This document shows, piece after piece, positions 12,101 through 24,100 of a stretch of DNA of 64,000 bases. The DNA lies in NCBI GenBank assembly GCA_013397795.1, contig VZTJ01004398.1, forward strand, positions 5,111 to 69,110, given 5' to 3'. The stretch comes from Orthonyx spaldingii (taxonomy: Eukaryota > Chordata > Aves > Passeriformes > Orthonychidae). The notes under the pieces are model-generated. The model ran no database searches and had not been told where the DNA came from. It saw nothing but the letters and a program-made list of their open reading frames with translations. Numbering within the stretch: position 1 is the stretch's first letter; the number at the start of each line of letters is the position of its first letter. The position numbers and the translations under genes were made by a program.

Positions 12101-15100
12101 TTACAGGGAGACAGAAATGCTTGTCAGCAGAACTTCTGTCCCTGACACTGAAACAGGATGATCAAGCAGAAGGGATCGCTGGCATACAGGTATGGCAGGT
12201 AAGTGTAAGCAGTTTGTCCAGCTCAAAAACCCACTCCTACCTTCAGAAGAGCCTCAAACTGTGTGTCCTCGTGGACTGGTAACTGTGTTGGGATGTCACA
12301 CTCATTCTGTCCGTGCACAACAAGGGTTTTTGTGCCTAGAGGAAGAAAAGTTGTTGTATTCTCTCTGGCCTCTTTGATTAACTCAATTTCAAGACACTGC
12401 CCATGGAGGAAGAGTGATACTTAAAATTCATTCCTGGACAGGCTGACAGACCATGTGAGTCCTGTCTGGAACCATTAAGTACTGTTAACATATTCTCACA
12501 CTTCCACAGTTAATGAGAAATTGGCTTGTTCTTAAAGGATGAGCTGGCTTTAGCAGCAATTGTCAGCTCTGAGGAAGAAACATATGTAAAAGGTCAAACC
12601 TGTTTATCAGCAAGATATCTCTTGGCTGACTCTATGCACAGAGTCTGAGTGGTAGGGTTTTAGAATGATGAACTTGCCAGTCTTTCACAGCCCAACTGGC
12701 ACAAAGCTCTGGTTTGAAATACTGTTATAATTCACTTCCTCTTTGCTTCTTTTAGAGCTCTTAAAGTGTTTTTTTGAATCTCAAGGCATTAGCAGTTGAA
12801 TTTACTGACTGCATAGTCAACTGAAATAAAACTGCCTTACAGTAATGCAGCCATTTGTAACAAGTCTTTTTCTGATCCAGTTCTGATGCATCTTCTTTTT
12901 GGTAGAGTGGGCCACAAACTTTGAAGTGAAGGAGATTTAAAGACTTATTTTTTATACCTGGCATTGACGCAGTCACAAGCAGCTTCACTTCACATTGTTC
13001 CTTCTTCATAGTCTGTTTGAGATCCTTGAAGAAGAGACCTTCAACATAACCCACCACTTCCCAAAGGAAGGTAAGAGTGGCAGAAATGGCATCCATGCCC
13101 CACTCACATGGAGTCCGTACAAAATACATGATCAATCCTACCTGCAGGTAATAAGTAAGAGGAAAATCATGTTGTACACACTCTTTGAACTGTGCAGAGC
13201 ATTGTATAAACACAGAATAAAAGTATTGTTCTACCTTTCTTCATTCAGAGGGATAAACTCATGAAACTTTCATGCTGAAATTTTATACATACTAAAGAAG
13301 AATCTGCCTGTCATACTCTTCCTTTTTCTAGAGACCATGAGGGTTGGGGGCAAAAAACACTGTTGCAATATAGCCTTAAACACCACTGCAGACAAGGAAA
13401 AGGGAGAATGTCTGCTGTTAGAGGCTTCCTATTCTTTCTGCTCTGAAGTGCTGCCATGTAGAGAACTCAGAAGGTTCCCTGGAGAAGCATACACCACGTC
13501 TGCTTCATCTCCTAACTACAGTATTTGTCCACAAAGCTGCTAGGTTTGCTTCAAGAGGAGTGTCTAACAGCAAAGCACTTTCTGAACCCAAATTAAGTAA
13601 AATAATTAAAGGTTTTTGATGCTGGGACCCTTCTACTTTTCTACAACTCATCGACTGAAGCTCAGTTCAGAAATCCATGACAGGTTGCTTAGGGATTTAA
13701 TAGAAGGGGAAAGGTTCCTTTTTCTCTCCCCAGGAAGCCCAAAAGGCTGATGTAAGCCTGGTGACTTGCACCCACAACCAGCAACCAATATGAGCTGTAT
13801 AAGAAAAATTAAGTGCATTTATTGCACACATGAAGGCAGAGGAGAGATTCTGGGCTGCACGGTGGACCCACAAGCTACTCACCAAGTAGTTAAAGAGGAT
13901 ATGAGATGTCTGGGCAGGAAAGTCTCCAATGTTCAACAAAAGTTTCCTTAGCATATACATCAGCTCATCCTGGAAGAAAAGCAAATGTTTTTTCTTTCCA
14001 TCAAAAAATGAAGAACAGATTTCTCCCTTTTGTTCTTTCTTACTTTGTTTCTTCCCATTTTTCCATAGTCCCTTGTTCAGCTCTCTCTCTCACTGCATGA
14101 AGTAAAATTATACACTTACTACTGCTCCCACATATTTCAAAATAAGGCCCAGGGCACAGCACCCAGGCCAGTGTCTTCCTCGTTTTTTCTCAGGGAGGCC
14201 AGTATCTCCTGTTGCAATTTGCACTGACTGTAATATCCTAATTGTGCACTCGTGTCCCTGTGATTATCCCTGTGATGACTACCCAGATGATCTGTGAAAT
14301 CTAGTTCATCTCACCTCAATAGCTGTGGCTGCGGGGTGGGAGGTTTGGGCAGAACCTAACTTTCCTTGTTTTGGAGACTGCCTGCCTTAAATTTAGACTA
14401 AGACATTTCTCATGGTGTGAAGGAGTTGTAGAAGGGACAGAATCTCATTGTCAGCTGAAGAGAGACAGATGGTATCACAAAAGTCTTCCATGTCCCTTAT
14501 CCTCTAACCATTCAGCAGATTTGATCAGGTGTTATGGGCACAGATATGCATAGGGCAATCCATGCTTTTGATACACCCGGTGATAGCTTCCAGGGAAATA
14601 CACCTGTTCTCTGTGTCCTGTACTGGTGGTTGTAGTAGGCCTATGAAGACATGGTAAAACAGCAGATTGCAGTGGCTCAGAGGGCTCTGAGGCTGGACAG
14701 CTTACAGCTTCCTTCTCAAAGGTACTGAACAAACAACCTCTCTGACCAGAGACATTGTGGATGCCCCATCCCTGGAAATGTTTAAGACTAGATTCAGAGG
14801 TGGTTTGAGCAACCTGGTGTAGTAGAAGGTATCCCTGCCTGTGGTGGGGGGTTGGAACTATGTGACCTTTAAGGTCCCTTCCAGCCCGAATAATTCAATG
14901 AAATAGACATGAGGTTCTCAACATAAATAAAATCTTTGTGGACGATGGCAGAGAAGTCTCAGAAATAGTAAGTCCACTGAGACCTGCTTGCTCCAGGAAC
15001 AAAAGAACAGCCTTTCCTGACATTTCTCAGGTTAAATATTCATTTTAGAGTCAGGTCTTAGGTAGTGGCTTGAAAGATGAGGCCAGTGATCCTATTGATA

Positions 15101-18100
15101 TCATACACCAAATATGCAGTTGAGAAAGTGATATGGAGATTCTCCCTGCCTTCCACCCGGTCAGAACCAGTATGCTTCTCTTCCACAAAGCTTAGCCGTG
15201 CACTTCAAACCAGTCTAGTAAGCCATGGAGACACAGTGTACCCCCATCTTTCAGAGAAGCTGAATAGAGTGGCATGAGTTAAGGCAATACTGCTTATGCT
15301 ATGTTCACTAAGCAGTTGCTCAAAGCTTGGCTTGGAGCAAGTCAGATCCTTAATGGTGATAAACCAGCTGTGTCCTGTTTGTATCTGTGGACAAAGATTG
15401 AAGCCAGATGATGACATGCTGCATTATAACAGCACGTGTACTTCTCCAGTGATGCCCACCAAGTGATTCTGCTGGCAGCTGTGCTCCCCTGCTCTAAGAA
15501 GTTCATACAGCTGCTGGGGAGAGGCAGAATGTACCTGTCGGTTGCTGATTGTGAGCTTCTCAAGGAAGTGGCGCAGAACCGTAGAAGGGTCTTCAATTAA
15601 GCAGTTCCACAGGACCTGCTGAGCAACAGCACTTACTGTAAGAAAAAAAGGAAACCAGGTCAGAATCATCTCCCTTGGAAAAGCCTTGAACTGGTATATT
15701 AAACAAAAGAGTCCTAATCTTCTTCCTTCCTCTGTCATGTTTTATACTGAAACACAAAAGAGCTTCTTTGATGCACCAGAATTCCTGGTTACCAGTGCAG
15801 TGATCTCAGCAAAACTAATCACAGAATAAACCTTCCCTAACTACTGGTGATATGAGAGGAAGCAATTCATCACTTTAGTTAAAGAATAATAAATAACTGT
15901 GTGAGTTCATAACTCCAGATGGACAAAATTCAGCAAGTGAAAGACATAAATTCATGTATTTTTTTGTTTGTGCACACAAGTTCAATTTAATGGTGATTCA
16001 CTGAGTGACTTTATCAGGCTTTAGTGAACAGTACTGGTAACAGTATAGCCAGCAGGTAACTGTGTTGATGATCAACTTCCTGAAGTGCAATAAATTGCAA
16101 TCCTCTGAAGGTTAACAACAGAGAATTATTCATTATTTTGTTTTCAGTACTCAGCTCCTGATCACAAAATGGCACATACATTGTTTAGGGGGCTGACTAC
16201 ATCCATCCAAAACTGAATACAAAGTGTAACAGGAAGTTAAATGCACAACTAGCTGACATGACGAGCGATGAGAGATGAAGGGAGGGCAACAGTCCACCAT
16301 GTATTAACATTTTCGAGAAACAAACACAAGTAAAGGCATTAATAGTTTACAAAGACATCACACACTATAATAAAAATGTTCAAGCTGTATATAGGTAGCT
16401 TTCTTCTTGTCATAGGAACAAAAAAATGTGAGTGGGAATAGAGCTCTGGAGATCTTCTGTCCAAGCCCATCTTGGAGCAGGACTGTCACCTACACCAGGT
16501 ATATCAATCATAGCTATGATTAGCCAGGGCTCGATAACCCCTGTGCATGGACAATCAACAGAAATGATGCTCCTGCTTATGAACTTCCTTCCCAGTTTCT
16601 AACCTGAACTTCCCAAGTTGTAACCTCTAAGTCAGTGTTCTTCTAACTCTTTATTTCCTTTGAATCACACCAAACGAGCCCAGCTTCTACAATTACTCCT
16701 CAAAGAACGCTTGTGTTAGGCTTCTTGCCATCCTTGTATTCCCCCCCACTAGCCCCTTTTCAGCTTCTCAATATTTCTCTTGAATGACGGACTTTTTTAG
16801 GGTCCTGAAAGGGCAAAACCTGCTCAAAGCCAAACACAGATTATGGAGAAAAAAAGGAAAACCCTACAAAGATACATTTCTATTGAAAATCTACATATGG
16901 TTTTAAAACTGGTTCTGCCATCCTTGAGCAACAATCACTTGAAGTTTAATCAAGGTCAATACCAGCTACTCCATCCTCCCGGACTTCTCCATCTTCCATC
17001 AAATGGACAATGGGGAGCACTGCTGCACAAATGCACGCTGGAAACACAGCCTGAGGTGGCTGGGGCACGTGGTGGTTTGGAGTGTGCTCGGTAGTGTGTT
17101 CTTCATCTGGAGTAGTAAGAAGAAGAGAAGGGGAGTTAGGGAATACGCTGTGCTATTATCCAGGCAGGTTAGATAAACACTTATGTTAGTGGCTCTTCAC
17201 ACAGAACAAAGATCAGAATACTGTTCACTGCACAAGCATGACAGGTGTACTGCTATCACCAAGTAGAAACTGAGCCTCCAGCGAATTTCCTGATCAACAA
17301 TTTTAAATGCAAATATGTATTTTTCAATTTATATTTCTTTTCTTCTAGGCGAACCAGTTCCTTTTGATAAAATCCCTTTTCATTACTATTTTTCAGCTAG
17401 AGTGCTCTCTGTGGCACTACTCTCCAAATAGAACATGAGAGGCAAGGGAAAGTATTGTGACAGCAGGGGTGAAAAAATAATGCAGGGCAGTAATTTAATA
17501 TAAAGTGGCTCAAGCCAGATGTCACGGGCCAGTCATCTGCCTATTGGCTTGTCTCTCGCCTTGCCCTCCACTGACAGAGGGCATAAAAGACCTGGGCGAG
17601 AGGTGGGCTGGACCAGTCTTGCCAGGTTCTCCCCACCACAGACTGTTCTATGCGTAACCCTTTTCCCTCCGTGAGGGAGAATAAAGGAATGCTGATATAA
17701 ACGCAACTGGTCTGTCTGTCTCTACCAGCAAACAGCTGCCGCCGTTCAGCCCAGGATCAGAGCTCCCGGGATAAGGAGCTACTGAGGGCTGGATTCGGTG
17801 GCCCGAAGGAGCCAATAGATGAAACACAAAAGCTACATTATGGGTCAACAGGAAATACTCCAGCAAAAGAAATCCTGGGAGGGAATACTCCAAAGTGAAG
17901 TCAACACACCTTCTGCACTGACTGCTGAGCGCACTGACCACACAGAACCACGGCGGAAAGAATAGTTCCTATGAGAAGTGCTGGAGGTGCAGGAGGGACT
18001 CACAGAGAGACGGCGGGAGGCCAGGTTGGCCACTTCTTCTACTGACAAAGAGAATATGAAATGTCAATCTAGATCCAGCTGGACTTCAGGGAGCTTTCTG

Positions 18101-21100
18101 AAGGACAGCAATTACAACCAAATCAGAACACTGAAAATTCTTGTCAGGTAACACTCAAAAGGCACAAACTCTATAAAGATCAGTCAGATAAGTAATTTGC
18201 TCATGCTTTGGGAAACAGCAGAGCATTGGTTCATAAGTGCGTTCAGTGCTCTGGTGTATCACATTTAACAGAGTTGGCCCTATACTTCTTGTCATCCACT
18301 CCCTGTGAACCATCACGGTTGCTTGTGCTTAGTTCTTAAGAACTGGGATTTCTGCTCACAGATTTTCCAGTGTATGTTTAGATCTGATCAACCCTCTACT
18401 CACCTAATGGTACATATGTTGGAATGCCTTTAATTAAGCCTTTTTGCTGTCTTAGCCTGGGCCAGTAAAACTCCTCACCCACAGACTAAGCTTATGCCAT
18501 GTAACTTTGGCTGTCTGAAAGTTTGATACTGAGCTTGATCTGGTCGTCTGGGCTCCTCCATTTTTCACCATAAAGGTAGAAAACTCCAGGGGAAAATCAG
18601 TAGATCCTAAGTTACATTTCTTAAGACAGATACTACCAAAGACCAATTACTCCCACCCTTTAATTATTAAGGAGTTAAAGTTAGGAAAAACAGATTTCAT
18701 TCCTAGTGTTGCATATTCTCTAGTGTTAACTCCTGCAAGAAACTGGGAGCTTTGAGATGTTAAATGCTGGCAAGTTCCACTGAAGCTCGGGCAGGTGGAG
18801 TCAATGTCCTTAGCACACAGTAAGAACTCAATATATCTGAGGTTTTGTATTTTTTTGGAACTAATTTTCAAATACACTTTTTCTCAATGACTTGGACTCT
18901 TCAACAAATGGACGTGGTTGAGACCTTCCTAACACTAATAATCAATTTTCCTGGACATCACTGCCCTAAGCAGTGCTCTGTGTTGGTGGGAAGTGCACTC
19001 AGGTCCTCGAATGCAGTTCCTGGTCCCAGTGCACACCTTCTTCTTCCTGCTCAGAGCTTGGTGTACAGGATGGCTCGTAGCAGGCCTCCTGAGTGATCGG
19101 GATGGCAGTGATGAGACTGGCTTCCCGGCCCAGGCGTTTCTTCTCTTCCTCCTGCTGCAGGTTCTTCAGGATGTGCTCCGCTCGCTGATGGGAACGTGAT
19201 ACAGCTCGGGCGGAAAATGACTTCTGTTGGGAGGAAGAGAGAATAAACACAGCCTGAAGTTGTTAGCTAAGATGCACACACTGATTTTCTGACAGAGGCC
19301 TCACCTCAGTGACATTTAGCAACTGTTTCTAAATATAAATCAGACTAGTACCAGCTGAACAGAGATTCACCGGGACACTTCTGGGAGGTAATTCTAAAAT
19401 AAGCCATGCTGCAGAATTCTCCCAGGAGACACCATATGAGCCAGTGCAGGCAAAATGGTCTTTCGGGCAGTTCTATTGGAAAAATCTTCTCTTGGAAAGA
19501 GAGCAGCTATGTGCTCCTAAGATCTAACTTAATGTCTCTCACAGGGATACGAGGTGCAGTATAGTACCTCAGTGAACAAACAGAAGAGCCGGATGCTTAT
19601 GTAGAAAATTCTCTGTGTCCTACACAGACTATACTAGAATTTTTCGCAGCTAGGAAAGACAATCTCAGAGTTTAATCCACATCTTTTGGCTTAACTTATT
19701 GCACACCTCTACAGAGAAAAACCAGTGCTTACCCTCAGGATGTCTCCTTACCGACTGATCTTCATTTATAGGATCCTGCACACTCCCGCTGCACTGAGGG
19801 ACCCAGGGAGGGTCAAACATTGGCACAGATGGCATCCCCAGCACAGGAGAAGGCAGAGTGAAGTTTATACTTGGAGGAGGAATCTAAACAAAACCATTAC
19901 AGACATTTTGTTACAGCAAACTATTATTGTCAGTATTGTTGATTAAACATGAGCACAAGTACCCGACATAAATTAAGTCTGCAAATTTTTCCAACCTCTG
20001 TATCTCACTGGACTCTAACCTCATGTGTAACACTCATTTTCTCTGATACTTCTCCTGACCTGAGTCCCCATTTTATTCTTCCCATTTTATACAGGACTTC
20101 TTCATATCACCTCCCCCGCTAGTGAGACTTATACAATCATTTTTCCCTCTAAATAGAGTTTCAGGCAATTTCATGGCAGGCTGTCATTACATATCTATCC
20201 CACAAGGGCAAGCTGTAAATATCTCCATTATGCTCCATGTGTCCTATCTACCTTAAAGATCTGCTGTGCTCCCTCTTCCATCCTTGGCCACACTTGATAT
20301 CTGAACCTCCAGAGTGTGTGAAATTTAAGAATGGCATTCAGTCTTTGCACTGTCTCTGGGTGATGAAATTCGGACATCAGCATGTCAGAAACAGCCTCTG
20401 GCACTTTCACAGCACACAGCAGGAACATGGCAGCTGCAGGGAGAGAACATCTGATCACCTGTGTTTCTCAATAATGTGTTTATTTGGCAAAGAAAAACCA
20501 CAGATGTATAAAACTGCCCCAAAACAAACCCAATCGTGGCTCCAGAAACAGGATCACCACTCCACTGTATTGCTTCATGAAACCAAGCACGTGATTCCAC
20601 CTTTTGGAGCTACACGGCATTACATGTGAAACTTGTAAATTCTTCTGGAAAACCTGGTTTTATTCAGCTTCTGTATAGCAACATTGGGGGGTTTCAGGCT
20701 TTGACCTTGATGAATGCAATTTATGCTTGGGCTGTATTCACCTGCTACTGAAAAAAGCTACTACAGACCCTCAAATGGATTTTAATCTTCCCTTCAGGAA
20801 AGGGAGAAGAAGGAAGATGTATTTCAAAGGCTACTTTGGAGGAGTAGCCAGCTAGCACTCCTCAGGAAGAACAGCAATGCTATGTCCCATTCCCTGTGAC
20901 CCATGCAAGTTTTTTATTAGGATCATAGAATCATTAAGGTTGAAAAGGCCCTTTAAGGTCACAGAGTTACAAAAGTATCCAAAATTATTCTCTCAGACAG
21001 GGACTTAAAGGGGGGAAAGGTGTACTGCATCAAGCAGATTATTTCTCTTTATTTTGCTCCTTTCTCTTCCTGTCTATTGATTTGACCTGGGAAAGTCAAA

Positions 21101-24100
21101 GGTTAAAGGGAAGAGCACAGAAAAGACCTTTGAGCTGAAGAAGTGGTCTGTGCACTGGTGGAGCAGATGAAAGTGAGAGAAACCTGAAGAACATGAGAGA
21201 CAATGAACTTCAGGGCAGAACTCATTGCTAGCTGTGGAAAATAAAGGACTGGTGTGCTGGACTGAGATGTGACAGAAAGGGGAGTGATGTTCGAAGAGCA
21301 CTTCAAAACTTGTGTTGGTAACAACTTTTGATAAAAATGTCTGTAACTTAATCTTCAGTGAAAAAACACCTGGGACTGCTCCCATAGGTATGCAAATCTG
21401 TAGAAGGAGGAAATCTTTCAGCCATTTCCTTGCATACTGGGGGAGAAAAAGGTAGAATTTGACAGTCATGGGACATTGGCTTACAAACAAATTTGATCAA
21501 TTTATGCTTTATTTAAGTAAAATGTGTATTGTGTCTGAGTTCATATTTTCTAAGGCTGTGGCTCATGATTTCTGTTCATCTCACATTAGCACACACTGAC
21601 TAGGAGTGTTTGGACAGGACAGTAAGACTAGCGAGGAGCTCCTGAGTCACATCATCTAATCCCTTTCACAAGCTCTTAAACAAAAGGGTTTTTTCTTTCT
21701 TTTCTGGTGGTTAGAAATCTGTTTTCCACGTGAAAGAAGTCATAAAAAGTTATTACTCATCTTCATTCTACCCTAACAAATTATTCTTAAATATTTAATA
21801 AATAATATTTATTTAAATAATAATTAAATAATTCTTTCTCCTTGCCTGGTCTTCTGTCATTATGGAGAGTAACGATATCCCCTCTCAGTCTTCATCTGAA
21901 TCCATTAAATAAATACCCTTATCATATGGGCTCTTCTTCAATAAATATTCTTATCACATAAGCTCATTCTTCCTGTTGTCCTAACAGCATCTGTTACACA
22001 TAAATGTCTTACTTCAATGTCCAAAATTATGCATTGAAAGTGCTGTGTTCTAGGTATTTGTACATCTCGCTTTACAATAGCATTAATACTTTGAATAGCT
22101 AATGAAATCTCTTCTGACACATCCTGACTCTGTTTGTTGTTTCACAGCTGATCATTAGGTCAGTCATCTTTTGGCCAAGAGATGAACTCTGAACCTAGAT
22201 CATTTTGATGGGAGAAGATCCAAGCTCATAGCAGAAAAATTCTTATTACTAGTTTGCCACAACATAATTTTATATTTTACTGTAATAAATTTCACCCCAT
22301 GTGCAGAATTTCAAAATAATGCTTTCACCAGTATATGATGTCCTAATCATCTTCTGTCTTAAAGACGCCTCTCAAATATGTGTTATCAGCAACCATTTGT
22401 ACACTTTAAATCCAAGTAGAAATGGAAAATTTAGGTAAGTACCATACCATGACGGTACTTACTGAGCAATGTTACTGTCTCCATGCAACATGAGAATTTT
22501 CCTTTCAGCGTAACAGAGGAGCTATGACAGTTTCACTCTCATTCCCTGTCTCAGTTTTTGTATTAGCCCTCAAGTAGTACTAACATTTCCACGAGGCAAC
22601 ATACAGAATGCTTTAGACCGAATCACTATGTTTCCTCTGCCTACAAACACACTTGAACACAAATACTAATTCTGGTATTCTCCACACATCCAACACATCC
22701 AGGGCCTTAGAGAGAGCTCCCTCCTGATCCTTCTGACTGCCTCTTTTCCACAGAGCACAAAAACACACAAAGGTCTGTGAAAACCAAACAGACCCCATGA
22801 AACCCTTGGTGGCTTTCAGATTCCTCCACTACAAAACTGCAAAGTCCCGTGATCGACTGCGAGTTGTGCAGCCACAGCAGCCATCCTAAGTGGTTTGATT
22901 CTCTTACCTGCTGCTCCAGCCATGTGCTCATCCACACTGATCAGGAGCTCCCACGCTGCTGGCTGGATGTCCCCATACATCTCCTCTGTGAGGATAGGAG
23001 CTGCCTTGATTAGCAGTGACAAAGGGGCAGGGGAGAGACTCATCACCTGCAACAAACCAAGCCGTGCCTTAGGGCTGAGCTGTACAACCTATCCACAGGG
23101 AAGAACACACTCAGTAATTTTATCCTGGTTTTGGTCTGCAAATTATCCACCAATAACCTCTAGGTTCATCCATTTTAGATAATACTACATAGAGGGGCAT
23201 GGCTTTCAGCCTATACTGAAAAGGGAGTATTTGCAAGCAAGTTCCCGGAGTCTTTTTCTTGTCCCTCACATCACCAAAACACCAAAACAGAAGACAAAAG
23301 GGAAGCCAGTCTCTCCCCAAGTGGTGCACAAACAGCAATACAGGCCCATGAAAATCTCACTAAGAACAGGCCTGTGAAGAACAAAGAAAACTAATACAGT
23401 AAACTGACAGGCTGCAGTTAAACATATCTGTGATTTTTTGTTGTTGTTGTTTGTTTGTTTGTATCCCCAGCTTTGGTGCATGTGTCACTAGGGAAAGCCA
23501 GAGGTGCAGACTATGATTTAATGGAGTTAAATGTTTAAAGGATTCTTTGACCATGTTTCTTTAAGACATTTAAATTCAGATGGGGAAAAGACCATGTTTC
23601 TTTAAGACATTGAACTCAGATGGGGAAAACATGTAGGGCAGAACTGATTGATATTCAGGAACAGTTCTTCACATGGGCTTGGAGATCCATACATATTTTC
23701 CTTCTTGTTGCAGTTTAACCTGGCACCTATATATCTGCCTCCCTAACTAGCATATGGCCTAACCGGTACCTGGTGCCTGATGTATTTTAGCATTCCAGAG
23801 TCCTTCTTCCCTTCCAAGTTGATATCGATCACTCTCTTTTTAAGAGAAGGAGTTCTCAGGCATGACTTGTCTGAGCACTGGAAGGAAATAAAAGAAAGCG
23901 GAGTTCACATTTATATGTCTCAAAATGTGGAAAAGGAGATTATGTACAAGAGGAATTTCCATACACTAGAAATCATCTGGTACCAGAGCTGTAGCACAAA
24001 GCCACCTTCTTTGCTGGCAACAGGCCTAGTATCAGTGAGACAACACATCTCATCCAATTTTCTTCTCTTTTCAACAATGCTTTCTCCAATAAAATCTTAA

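Larger units (their letters stand above)
20434..22907 (-). other. intron between exons 20 and 21
   Basis: Holds a short CR1 tail (about 20921-20965) and an AT-rich tract (about 21781-21835). A 138-codon open frame on the minus strand at 21074-21490 has no family resemblance. Confidence 0.75.
23047..23769 (-). other. intron between exons 19 and 20
   Basis: Holds a (TTG/TTTG)n run at 23434-23461 and a 41-base tandem duplication at 23549-23629. Confidence 0.85.

Noticed and set aside
11833..12282. 149-codon plus-strand open frame
   Set aside because: Antisense to exon 29 at its end, no recognisable domain, and ordinary intron composition elsewhere.
21074..21490. 138-codon minus-strand open frame in the intron between exons 20 and 21
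   Set aside because: No match to UNC80 or any family I recognise; the joined exons leave no room for it.
23549..23629. Considered as a CRISPR-like direct repeat
   Set aside because: Only two directly adjacent copies without spacers, in a vertebrate intron.
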